Shown: positions 18,241 to 25,926 of the stretch, piece by piece
Layout of the letters: each line of letters starts with the position of its first letter
How positions within the stretch are numbered: position 1 is the stretch's first letter
From: Brevifilum sp029548365
GTDB lineage: Bacteria; Chloroflexota; Anaerolineae; Anaerolineales; Anaerolineaceae
Assembly (NCBI GenBank): GCA_035376985.1
Contig: DAOSSA010000006.1
Location: 1 to 64,000, forward strand
DNA: 64,000 nucleotides
Direction of reading: 5' to 3'
Program-made: the position numbers and the translations under genes
The notes under the pieces: generated by a model
Seen by the model: only the letters and a program-made list of their open reading frames with translations
The model's database searches: none
What the model was told of the DNA's origin: nothing

Positions 18241-18303
18241 GCAAAAAATAAAATAATCCCGCCCGGTCAGGCGCCTGATCAAAATTTATTCTATGTTCAA
18301 CAA

Positions 18304-18963
18304 TTAAAGATCAATGTAATCCTTTAAACTGTGGGTGATTGCATAGGCAGCCGCTTCAGCACGGTTTTTTACCCCCAATTTTGAAAGGATACTGCTGACA
18401 TAATTCCGTACAGTACCTTCACCAAGAAATAACGCCTCCGCAATTTCACGGTTGGTTTTCCCTTCAGAAACAAGGGACAGGACATATTTTTCTTGCTGAC
18501 TGAGACTTGCAAAGGCAGCAGCCTCTTCTTCTTTGACTGCGCGACGAACCTCCTGGAACACCCTTTGAGTGACTGCCGGATCCAGCGGAGCTTCACCGCG
18601 ATAGGCAGCCTCAATCGCTGAGATCAACCCTTCTGCGCCAATTTGTTTGAGAACATATCCGCTGGCACCTGCGCGAATCGCCGAAAACAACATGTCATCC
18701 TCTGCATACGATGTCAGCATGACCACCCGAACGTTCGGCCAACGTTCTGTTATCTCATGACAAGCCTCAATACCTGATGCCCCGGGTAAACGGATATCCA
18801 TCAGAACCACATCAGGCTGGTATCGTTCCACCATCATGACGGCTTCTCTGGCTGTACCAGCTTCAGCAACAACATCAAATTTATCGCTATGTTCCAACAG
18901 TGATTTCAACCCCAGGCGGACAACTTCATGGTCGTCAACCAGCAGGATCGTTTTCTTTTTCAT
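18304..18963 (-). CDS. NarL/FixJ-type response regulator (LuxR HTH)
   Basis: About 219 residues from ATG 18963, chosen because AGGAGG lies at ideal distance; an ATG 18 bases upstream is in frame. The receiver domain (about 1-120) has the acidic pair D-D-H and the phospho-acceptor Asp in V-L-M-D-I-R-L-P-G, then V-V-M-L-T-S and the Lys in Y-V-L-K. The C-terminal LuxR helix-turn-helix (about 150-210) reads L-S-Q-Q-E-K-Y-V-L-S-L-V-S-E-G-K-T-N-R-E-I-A. It starts 14 bases after the OmpR-type regulator. No histidine kinase is encoded nearby. Confidence 0.93.
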   Translation of the reverse strand: MKKKTILLVDDHEVVRLGLKSLLEHSDKFDVVAEAGTAREAVMMVERYQPDVVLMDIRLPGASGIEACHEITERWPNVRVVMLTSYAEDDMLFSAIRAGASGYVLKQIGAEGLISAIEAAYRGEAPLDPAVTQRVFQEVRRAVKEEEAAAFASLSQQEKYVLSLVSEGKTNREIAEALFLGEGTVRNYVSSILSKLGVKNRAEAAAYAITHSLKDYIDL

Positions 18964-18977
18964 CACAAGCCTCCTTT

Positions 18978-19706
18978 TCAATGGGAGTCTGATCGTTTGT
19001 AATTAACAAATCGATAACCCACACCTCGCTCAGTAAGTAAATAAACTGGATTGGCTGGATCTTTCTCGATTTTCTTGCGCAGATAGTTAATATATAGCCG
19101 TACATAGTGGGGTTCATCGCGATATTCATAACCCCAAACCTTGGTCAGGATCTGATCGTGAGTCAGAACCCAACCTGCATTCTGGACCAAATGATACAAC
19201 AAGCGATATTCCGTCGGGCGCAGTTTGACCAGCTTGCCCTCCACCCAGACTTCACGCCTTCCAAAATCGATCTTCAACCGATCATCAACCTCGATCAAGC
19301 CCTGATCGTCCTCCTCAAAAGCAGCTCCACGGCGCAGAACTGCCCGCACTCGGCTGACCAGTTCTCTCGGGCTGAAGGGTTTGGTTATATAATCATCCGC
19401 ACCCAACTCCAGCCCCTTAACCTTGTCATCCTCCTCCCCCTTAGCTGTCAACATGATGACAGGCACCTGGCTAACTTCACGAATAGTGCGTAAGACCTCA
19501 AACCCATCAATGTCGGGCATCATAACATCCAGAAGGATGAGGTCTGGCAGTGAATCGCGCAATCTTTCCAGCGCTTCGGTACCGTTGTAAGCTTCTACAA
19601 CCTCAAATCCATCCTGTTCAAGATTCAACCGAATAAAACCTACCATTCGGCGTTCATCATCGACCACTAAAATTCGAAATTTCCGGGAAGATTTTTCCAG
19701 CATCAT
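18978..19706 (-). CDS. OmpR/PhoB-type response regulator (winged helix)
   Basis: 242 residues. The receiver domain has V-V-D-D-E, phospho-acceptor Asp in L-I-L-L-D-V-M-M-P-D, M-L-T-A-K and the K-P-F-S switch lysine. The winged-helix DNA-binding domain (about 145-235) shows L-R-P-T-E-Y-R-L-L-Y-H-L and V-R-L-Y-I-N-Y-L-R-K-K-I with the wing R-G-V-G-Y-R-F. AGGAGCA precedes paired ATGs at 19706 and 19703. It is in one leftward run with the LuxR-type regulator and the PP2C phosphatase. Confidence 0.95.
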   Translation of the reverse strand: MMLEKSSRKFRILVVDDERRMVGFIRLNLEQDGFEVVEAYNGTEALERLRDSLPDLILLDVMMPDIDGFEVLRTIREVSQVPVIMLTAKGEEDDKVKGLELGADDYITKPFSPRELVSRVRAVLRRGAAFEEDDQGLIEVDDRLKIDFGRREVWVEGKLVKLRPTEYRLLYHLVQNAGWVLTHDQILTKVWGYEYRDEPHYVRLYINYLRKKIEKDPANPVYLLTERGVGYRFVNYKRSDSH

Positions 19707-19728
19707 TGCTCCTGTTTATAAATACGGG

Positions 19729-20613
19729 TCATGCCAATCGCTCTATCAAGATCACACTGATGTTATCCGGACCTCCACCATCATTGGCAGCCTTAACCAA
19801 TTGGGTCGCGGCAGCATCAAGGTCTTCACCGTTTTGTATGATGTGCTGTAACTCCTGATGGGTAACAACACCCCACAGCCCGTCGGAACAGATTATCAAT
19901 CGTTCTCCAATTTCCAGTGAAAATTCACCAATGTCGGGTTCAAAGGGGTCTGACTGGCCCAAAGCTTTATACAGGACGCTGCGGTGTGAGTGAAATTCAG
20001 CGTCGTCCTCAGTTATTTCACCAAGATCTACCAGTCGTTTTACCAGTGTATGGTCACGCGTGTGTAAGATAAGTGAACCATCCTTTTTAAGATGGTATAA
20101 CCGGCTGTCACCAACGTGGGCAAAGAACAATTCATCGCCAAAAACCAGCACACAAGTTAGCGTGGTTCCTCCACCAGGAACTCGTTGAAGAACCAGTGTT
20201 TGCGCTTCTTCAACGGCATTTTTAAGATGTTCGCGTAAATCAGATGAAGTGAAAGTTCTCCGCTCAAAAAGTGTTCTATGGTACACATGGCTCATCATAT
20301 ATTGACTGATCCCCTGCGCCGCATAATTGCTGGCGATTTCTCCGCTTTGATGCCCCCCCATTCCATCTGCGACCAGGTAAAACCCAAAGGCGATGGGCAT
20401 ATCCAGCCCACTGATATGAGCGTTCAAAGTCAAGAGTGTGTCCTCGTTGTTGGGACGTTCTTTTCCTGTCGATTGACAACTGGCCACCCGATACTTCGTC
20501 TTCGCGATATCGATTTCTTGAGCAGCGCCAGCAACAAAGTCAACCCGACCCTTCGTCCGGTTGGGTGCCTCTTTCTTCTTATTCTTTGATATTTGTTTAA
20601 TTATTTTTCGCAT
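19729..20613 (-). CDS. PP2C-family serine/threonine phosphatase
   Basis: 294 residues. After a basic N-terminal stretch (about 1-35) the PP2C motifs follow in order: R-P-N-N-E-D, V-A-D-G-M-G-G-H-Q-S-G-E, G-G-T-T-L-T-C, A-H-V-G-D-S-R-L-Y, and I-C-S-D-G-L-W-G with final G-G-P-D-N-I-S-V. The metal-binding aspartates are all present. It would reverse protein kinase action; a kinase gene is divergently placed at 21442, so they are plausible partners. The N-terminal extension is K/R-rich and has no signal peptide. Confidence 0.94.
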   Translation of the reverse strand: MRKIIKQISKNKKKEAPNRTKGRVDFVAGAAQEIDIAKTKYRVASCQSTGKERPNNEDTLLTLNAHISGLDMPIAFGFYLVADGMGGHQSGEIASNYAAQGISQYMMSHVYHRTLFERRTFTSSDLREHLKNAVEEAQTLVLQRVPGGGTTLTCVLVFGDELFFAHVGDSRLYHLKKDGSLILHTRDHTLVKRLVDLGEITEDDAEFHSHRSVLYKALGQSDPFEPDIGEFSLEIGERLIICSDGLWGVVTHQELQHIIQNGEDLDAAATQLVKAANDGGGPDNISVILIERLA

Positions 20614-20741
20614 GGATCATGCTCCATACCCATCCAAAGGACTTGACAGGAGTTTTAATTCTACCGGATTTATCTCCCCATAACCAATCATGTTGTTGTA
20701 CGAGCAAGGGCTGCATCATGGGTGTCGATTAATGTAAAGAT

Positions 20742-21248
20742 CTAATCAACATCTTCCTTAATTGGCGACAAAAAGTTGGCAGAAGACCAGCCATTTCGAT
20801 TCCGGTCATAGGGCGCTTCTAAATGCCACCATGTATGCCCATCAACGGTTACAGGGCCATCAATCACCAAAAATACTTCCGAATCCATAGCTGAGAAATT
20901 AATCGCAGCTCCTAAGCCAGGCTCCCCCCGCATTCTCAAACCTGCGCCGCCCGTCCCGGTCACCTGGACATAAATACCAATCCCAATCACACCCTCAGGT
21001 AAGAAGAAAATTGATGTCGGGGTCGGGGTGGGCGTCCTGGTCGGATCAATTACCCTGGGTGTTAAGGTTGGTGCTGGAATCAGGGTTGTTTCAGGAATGG
21101 TACTGGCTCCGGTCGCCGGGTTACGACCAAAAAAAAGGATGACCAGCGATATCAAAACCAATCCCACGGTAAGGATAGCCGCAGTCACAAGCGTGACGGG
21201 ATTTAATATCGATTTTATTTTGTGGCGTTCGGGTCGGTCTGACATCAT
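20742..21248 (-). CDS. Membrane-anchored SH3b-like domain protein
   Basis: 168 residues. A short cytoplasmic start (1-16) is followed by one transmembrane segment (about 17-40), a Thr/Pro-rich spacer (about 50-80, P-T-R-T-P-T-P-T-P-T-S) and a C-terminal bacterial SH3-like domain (about 90-160, G-L-R-M-R-G-E-P-G ... W-W-H-L-E-A-P...G-W-S-S-A-N-F-L). SH3b domains usually bind cell-wall or surface ligands outside the membrane. It lies between the PP2C phosphatase and the divergent kinase gene and may be part of the same signalling group. Confidence 0.75.
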   Translation of the reverse strand: MMSDRPERHKIKSILNPVTLVTAAILTVGLVLISLVILFFGRNPATGASTIPETTLIPAPTLTPRVIDPTRTPTPTPTSIFFLPEGVIGIGIYVQVTGTGGAGLRMRGEPGLGAAINFSAMDSEVFLVIDGPVTVDGHTWWHLEAPYDRNRNGWSSANFLSPIKEDVD

Positions 21249-21411
21249 TTTTCGTCGCTCTGGTACTCGTCGTCAGGTGTTCATGGTAATTATAACTTAT
21301 CCTTCAGGATGACGACAAATTATCACCAGTAATCCCCTGGCGTACTTGTCATTGGATACACCGATCTCCATCACGAGGATCCCAACCCGAAGCCATCAAC
21401 CTGAACCACTT

Positions 21412-21438
21412 TTGATCACCTGTTAGATATGATATACT
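21412..21438 (+). promoter_or_regulatory. Possible promoter of the Ser/Thr kinase gene
   Basis: TTGATC (21412-21417) and TATACT (21433-21438) are 15 bases apart, or TTTGAT at 16. The predicted transcription start (about 21445) is just after the first ATG (21442), so translation may start at the internal ATG-ATG at 21463/21466. Confidence 0.4.
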
Positions 21439-21441
21439 TTT

Positions 21442-22557
21442 ATGAGTAAAATAAAAATTGCTATGATGGATTTACCTTTATTAAGCGGTCGCTATAAACT
21501 ACTGCAACCCATTGGATCTGGGGGTACGGCTGTGGTTTATAAAGCCCTGGACGAAATGCTCGAACGGATCGTTTCGGTCAAGATCTTGCGAGAAGATTAT
21601 TCCGATGACAGTGAATTTCTCGAGCGCTTCAGACAGGAAGCGAAGGCTGCTGCAAACCTCTCCCATCCCAATATCGTCACCGTTTATGATTTCGGTTTTG
21701 ATAAAGACCAGGTTTTTATCGTCTTCGAATATGTAGATGGAACGGATTTGAAATCTCTTATCCGCCAACAGAGCCGTTTCAGCATCGAAGACACGCTTGG
21801 ATTGATCACCCAGGCTTGCGCTGGCGTCGGCTATGCTCACCGCGCCGGGCTGGTGCACTGTGACATTAAATCACATAACATGCTGGTTTCAAAAGACTTC
21901 CGCCTAAAAGTCACAGATTTTGGCATTGCGCGTGCCCTGGCGACAATTCACCCGGAAGAGCGCAGCGAAGTAGTATGGGGTTCACCACATTATTTCTCGC
22001 CAGAGCAAGCTTCGGGCTATGCACCTTCTCCAGCGTCAGATGTTTATTCGCTGGGGGTTATTCTATACGAAATGCTCACCGGTCGCCTTCCCTTCGAAGC
22101 CAAAGATGCCACCGAACTGGCTCGCATGCATCGTATGGTAACCCCTGTTCCACCCAGAAGGCTAAATCCAGCCATCCCCGAACCCTTGGAGGAGATCACC
22201 CTGAAAATCCTCTCAAAAGAGCCAGCGGCGCGTTATCGAACCGCTGACCAGCTGGGGCGGGTGTTGATGTCCTTTGGCAATCTGAATCCCGAAAAAACCG
22301 GGCCGATTATCCTGCCAGGAGCAAAAAGATCCAATATATCATCACCACAATCCCGCCCACCGGTCATTTCCAGGAGGATGCAAACAGAGACCCAACCGGT
22401 TGAAAGGATTTGGACGGATTACCCACAAGAACACGAAGAGTCCATTGAAAGCCAGACAATCGATTGGGGAACCTGGTTGCTGGGGGTGCTTGCCTTCACC
22501 GCCGTATTTGGTTTGATTCCCTTCTGGCTGTACATTTATTTTTTTCTCAACCCATGA
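21442..22557 (+). CDS. PknB-type serine/threonine protein kinase with C-terminal membrane anchor
   Basis: 371 residues (365 or 364 if the ATG pair at 21463/21466 is used). Kinase motifs: glycine loop G-S-G-G-T-A, V-K-I-L lysine, catalytic loop H-C-D-I-K-S-H-N (139-146), D-F-G, and S-P-E-Q-A. Two catalytic-loop residues differ from the usual HRDLKPxN: Cys replaces Arg before the catalytic Asp, and Ser replaces Pro. The Asp, Lys and Asn are kept, so activity is likely; loss of the HRD arginine often means no activation-loop phosphorylation control. A linker (about 275-345) leads to one transmembrane segment near the C-terminus, with almost nothing outside, unlike PASTA-type PknB. The divergent PP2C gene may encode the opposing phosphatase. 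Confidence 0.92.
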   Translation: MSKIKIAMMDLPLLSGRYKLLQPIGSGGTAVVYKALDEMLERIVSVKILREDYSDDSEFLERFRQEAKAAANLSHPNIVTVYDFGFDKDQVFIVFEYVDGTDLKSLIRQQSRFSIEDTLGLITQACAGVGYAHRAGLVHCDIKSHNMLVSKDFRLKVTDFGIARALATIHPEERSEVVWGSPHYFSPEQASGYAPSPASDVYSLGVILYEMLTGRLPFEAKDATELARMHRMVTPVPPRRLNPAIPEPLEEITLKILSKEPAARYRTADQLGRVLMSFGNLNPEKTGPIILPGAKRSNISSPQSRPPVISRRMQTETQPVERIWTDYPQEHEESIESQTIDWGTWLLGVLAFTAVFGLIPFWLYIYFFLNP

Positions 22558-22583
22558 TTAAAGATTAAAGGTATAGTAAACAC

Positions 22584-23243
22584 ATGTCTTTTATGATCGC
22601 GCCGTCAATTTTGTCGGCTGATTTAAGGAATTTTGAGGACCAGATCAACCAGGCTATCGGCTCTGGTGCTGACTGGCTCCACGTAGATGTGATGGATGGC
22701 AGCTTTGTTCCCAACATCACTTTCGGCCCCAATATCGTGACAACAATTCGGAAAATCACATCCTTACCTGTTGATGTGCATTTGATGATTGAGAAGCCAG
22801 AGCGCCATATCCAGGCTTTCGTTGAAGCTGGCGCCAGCTATATCACCGTCCACTACGAAACCTGCCCGCACATCCAACGCACCCTGACGAGCATTCGGGA
22901 ATTGGGCGCGACGCCATCAATTGTGATCAACCCCGGCACACCTGTGAACATATTGCGAGAATTAGTGCACGACTTTGACATGGTCCTGTTGATGACGGTC
23001 AACCCTGGATTTGGCGGCCAGGCATTTTTGCCTGGTATGGTCGATAAAATCCGGCGGATGAAATCACTGCTTGATAAAACAGGTTCAAAAGCCATGATCC
23101 AGGTGGATGGCGGCATTGATTCAACAAACATTAAAACCTGTTACCAGGCAGGCGCAAGGAATTTTGTCGCTGGATCAGCGGTTTTTGGCCATAAAGATGG
23201 TATTGCAGCCGGGATTAAAGCGTTGCACGATGCCCTGGAGTAA
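22584..23243 (+). CDS. rpe: Ribulose-phosphate 3-epimerase
   Basis: 219 residues, normal length. P-S-I-L-S-A-D is followed by H-V-D-V-M-D-G-S-F-V-P-N, H-L-M-I-E-K-P, N-P-G-T-P, T-V-N-P-G-F-G-G-Q and Q-V-D-G-G-I, the metal and phosphate-binding motifs of the family. It interconverts ribulose-5-phosphate and xylulose-5-phosphate in the pentose phosphate pathway. It starts 26 bases after the kinase gene and is probably read with it. Confidence 0.96.
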   Translation: MSFMIAPSILSADLRNFEDQINQAIGSGADWLHVDVMDGSFVPNITFGPNIVTTIRKITSLPVDVHLMIEKPERHIQAFVEAGASYITVHYETCPHIQRTLTSIRELGATPSIVINPGTPVNILRELVHDFDMVLLMTVNPGFGGQAFLPGMVDKIRRMKSLLDKTGSKAMIQVDGGIDSTNIKTCYQAGARNFVAGSAVFGHKDGIAAGIKALHDALE

Positions 23244-23309
23244 AGGCTCATATTAAATGCAAAAATCGCAGCAGAGTGCCGCGACTAATGCGCTACGAGT
23301 ATGTTTAAC

Positions 23310-23495
23310 CTACTTAGAGGATTTGACCAACGTGCGAATGCAACGGGTGCACAATGTCTTGCGAACCATTCGTCCATTCTCGTACACCGAGATTTTCTGA
23401 AGGTTTGGCTTGAATTGTCGCTTGGTCGCTCTCATCGAGTGGCTTCGATTGTGCCCGAAGGCGGTCTTTTTTCCACATTGTTCACAGATCGCCAT
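23310..23495 (-). CDS. rpmB: 50S ribosomal protein bL28 (zinc-ribbon form)
   Basis: 61 residues. It begins A-I-C-E-Q-C-G-K-K-T-A-F-G-H-N-R-S-H-S and has R-R/K-Q-F-K-P-N-L-Q, with a second Cys pair L-C-T-R-C-I-R-T-L near the end, i.e. the zinc-binding (C+) form. AAAGGATGACATC precedes the ATG. It is divergent from the Asp23-like gene, an arrangement seen around rpmB in many Gram-positive-type genomes. Confidence 0.96.
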   Translation of the reverse strand: MAICEQCGKKTAFGHNRSHSMRATKRQFKPNLQKISVYENGRMVRKTLCTRCIRTLVKSSK

Positions 23496-23525
23496 GATGT
23501 CATCCTTTCACAACTATACGATATA

Positions 23526-23554
23526 ATAACAGGGTTTGGTTATTCTACATCCAA
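23526..23554 (-). promoter_or_regulatory. Probable promoter of rpmB
   Basis: On the minus strand TTGGAT (23549-23554) and TGTTAT (23526-23531) are 17 bases apart, placing transcription start about 25 bases before the rpmB ATG. Confidence 0.45.
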
Positions 23555-23611
23555 ACAGCTAATGATTTTACCATACTCGAGGAAAAGCTACAAGCAAGTA
23601 AGGTGAGATAT

Positions 23612-23977
23612 ATGAATAAAACAGGCAACATTCACAACGAATTAGGCAGCATCCTGATCCAAAAAGATGCTATCGCCTCAATTGCGCGTCAATCAACGTT
23701 GCAGTCCTATGGGGTTGTCGGCCTGGCGCCTAAAAATCTGGCTGAGAATATACGTCAGATCATAAGAAAGGATGCTAAATATGGCATTGACGTGTCTTAT
23801 GATCACGAGGGACTGGTAATTCAGCTCTACATTGTGGTTGAATATGGTTTGCGGATCAAAACAATTTCAAATAGTATTGCTAAAAGCGTTAAATACAATG
23901 TTGAAAAAACCGTCGGACTTCCCGTTCGCAGAATCAACGTGCATATCCGCGGTTTACGGATTAGTAACATGGATTAA
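23612..23977 (+). CDS. Asp23/Gls24 (DUF322) family protein
   Basis: About 121 residues. The family pattern is clear: I-L-I-Q-K-D-A-I-A-S-I-A, Y-G-V-V-G-L, then a beta strand V-I-Q-L-Y-I-V-V-E-Y-G and V-R-R-I-N-V-H-I-R-G-L. ATG 23612 is chosen because AAGGTGA lies 8 bases before it (GTG 23603 overlaps that site). Asp23-like proteins are membrane-associated envelope-stress proteins of unknown mechanism. The next gene is a DhaL protein, the conserved yloU-yloV order. Confidence 0.9.
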   Translation: MNKTGNIHNELGSILIQKDAIASIARQSTLQSYGVVGLAPKNLAENIRQIIRKDAKYGIDVSYDHEGLVIQLYIVVEYGLRIKTISNSIAKSVKYNVEKTVGLPVRRINVHIRGLRISNMD

Positions 23978-24034
23978 CCTGCTTCGATCATGAAGCATCT
24001 TTGATATTATTGCGTTTATTATCGTTGGAGAATT

Positions 24035-25720
24035 ATGAGTGCTGTGGAGTTATCAAAATTAAGTGCTGCTGAACGCCATAAATTGGTGTCTATCCCAATC
24101 AATGGCCACGGCCTGAAAACACTGCTTGAAGCAGGTATGGTGTGGTTAAAGACTAATCAGCAGACTGTCAACAGCTTGAATGTTTTCCCGGTTCCGGATG
24201 GTGATACCGGGACGAATATGGTTCTCACCATGCAGGCAGCCTTTGAAGAAGTTGAAAACTCCACGGTGGATAACGTTGGACAGCTTGCACATGCCATTGC
24301 ACGCGGCGCCCTGATGGGGGCACGCGGCAATTCTGGCGTGATTTTATCCCAAATCTGGCGCGGTTTTGCTCGTGCCCTGAACGACATGCCAACGATGGAC
24401 GTAAAAACTCTCGCCAATGCCTTAACCGAGGCTAAAGAAACAGCCTATAAAGGCGTTGTTCGACCCGTTGAGGGGACTATTTTGACTGTTATGAAAGACA
24501 TTGCCACACAAGCAGAGGTTTCGGTTCAGAGAACTACCAGTTTCACGGAGGTGTTATCAGATATCGTTCAGGCAGCAGAGGCATCCCTTGAACGAACACC
24601 TGAGCTTCTTCCAATCTTGAAACAAGCAGGTGTCGTTGACTCGGGCGGAAAAGGGCTTGTTTGCATCTTCGAAGGCATGTGGCGTTTTATTAATGGTGAT
24701 GCGCTCGATAAACCGGTGACCGAAGTCATGTCCTTATCTGAAATGAGTCTTGAAAATGCGCTGGAAACCATTGAACCGGGACAGGATTACGAAGTCGTCA
24801 TCGACTTCGCCCCCAAATCCAGCTTTAAATTAGAAGAATATTACGAAGCGTTATCAGAAATCGGTACCTCGATCCAGGTTGGTGAGGGCGAAGGTATTTA
24901 TCGGATGCATATTCACGTGCCGCAAGAATATCGCTACCAACCCATAGACCATACCATGACCTTCGGTACGGTTAAAAAAGTGATGATCGAAAACCTGATG
25001 GCGCAAATGGATGATATGAGTAACACAAAAAATCCGAAATTGAAATTATCCAAAGTGCAACCGGGTGAAACAGCCGTTGTGGCGGTTTCTCCTGGCCCGG
25101 GCATCAGCAGGATTTTTGCCAGTTTGGGTGTAGCAGCGATCGTTCCTGGAGGACAGACCATGAACCCCAGCATTAAAGAACTGCTGGCTTCCTTTGAAAA
25201 TCTGCCCACAGACAAAATCGTGATTTTGCCCAACAATAAGAATATCATCCTGGCTGCCAGGGAAGCCGCTTCTATGACCGTTAAGGATGTGGCGGTAATA
25301 CCTTCCATCAGTGTGCCTCAAGGCCTATCAGCGATGTTCAGATTGATCCCGGATGCCGATTTCAACGAGAACGTTGAGGGGATGCAAGAAGCAATTCATG
25401 ATGTTCAAACGGGAGAGATCACTATCGCCACGCGCAGTGTAGAGGTTGATGGGGTTCAGGTTGAAAAAGGTCAGGTTATTGCATTGCACAATGGGAAGCT
25501 TGTTTCCTCTTCCAGCACCATCGATAAGGCTTGCGAAGCCTTTTTATATGCCGCTGAAACACACCTTTATGAACGCATCACCCTGTATTACGGCACAGAT
25601 ATCAGTGGGCAACAGGTCAACAAGCTGGCGGACAAAATCCGCTCTATTTATCCTGATCATGAGATTGAGGTTCATGAAGGTGGGCAACCTCACTATCAAT
25701 TAATCGTCGCTGTCGAATAG
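24035..25720 (+). CDS. DhaL/DAK2-domain kinase, FakA (YloV)-like
   Basis: 561 residues. The N-terminal DhaL domain (about 20-225) has the nucleotide/metal motif P-V-P-D-G-D-T-G-T-N-M and G-A-R-G-N-S-G-V-I-L-S-Q, plus D-S-G-G-K-G-L-V. A middle domain and a C-terminal DegV-like domain follow (A-V-V-A-V-S-P-G-P-G; G-G-Q-T-M-N-P-S; Y-Y-G-T-D-I-S-G). This is the layout of FakA, which phosphorylates fatty acids carried by FakB (DegV). The DegV gene at 558-1403 could supply that partner. It follows the Asp23-like gene by 57 bases and ends at a clear terminator. Confidence 0.92.
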   Translation: MSAVELSKLSAAERHKLVSIPINGHGLKTLLEAGMVWLKTNQQTVNSLNVFPVPDGDTGTNMVLTMQAAFEEVENSTVDNVGQLAHAIARGALMGARGNSGVILSQIWRGFARALNDMPTMDVKTLANALTEAKETAYKGVVRPVEGTILTVMKDIATQAEVSVQRTTSFTEVLSDIVQAAEASLERTPELLPILKQAGVVDSGGKGLVCIFEGMWRFINGDALDKPVTEVMSLSEMSLENALETIEPGQDYEVVIDFAPKSSFKLEEYYEALSEIGTSIQVGEGEGIYRMHIHVPQEYRYQPIDHTMTFGTVKKVMIENLMAQMDDMSNTKNPKLKLSKVQPGETAVVAVSPGPGISRIFASLGVAAIVPGGQTMNPSIKELLASFENLPTDKIVILPNNKNIILAAREAASMTVKDVAVIPSISVPQGLSAMFRLIPDADFNENVEGMQEAIHDVQTGEITIATRSVEVDGVQVEKGQVIALHNGKLVSSSSTIDKACEAFLYAAETHLYERITLYYGTDISGQQVNKLADKIRSIYPDHEIEVHEGGQPHYQLIVAVE

Positions 25721-25746
25721 AATAGGCTGTTGATAAGGTTTCAATC

Positions 25747-25768
25747 AAACCCCGCAGGGCGGGGTTTT
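25747..25768 (+). terminator. Intrinsic terminator after the DhaL gene
   Basis: AAACCCCGC-AGG-GCGGGGTTT forms a 9-bp GC-rich stem with a 3-base loop and ends in TTTTC. Confidence 0.8.
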
Positions 25769-25926
25769 CTGATTATGCCACTATGACCCTAACCTACCCG
25801 CAAATCCTTGGATTTTTCAGCGCGCGTTGACGATTACCTTCAATAAACCAGGCGAATGCGTTATGCTTAATGTGCGATTCACGATAAAATAAAAATGACT
25901 AACAATTGAAAAGGCCATCATTGATC

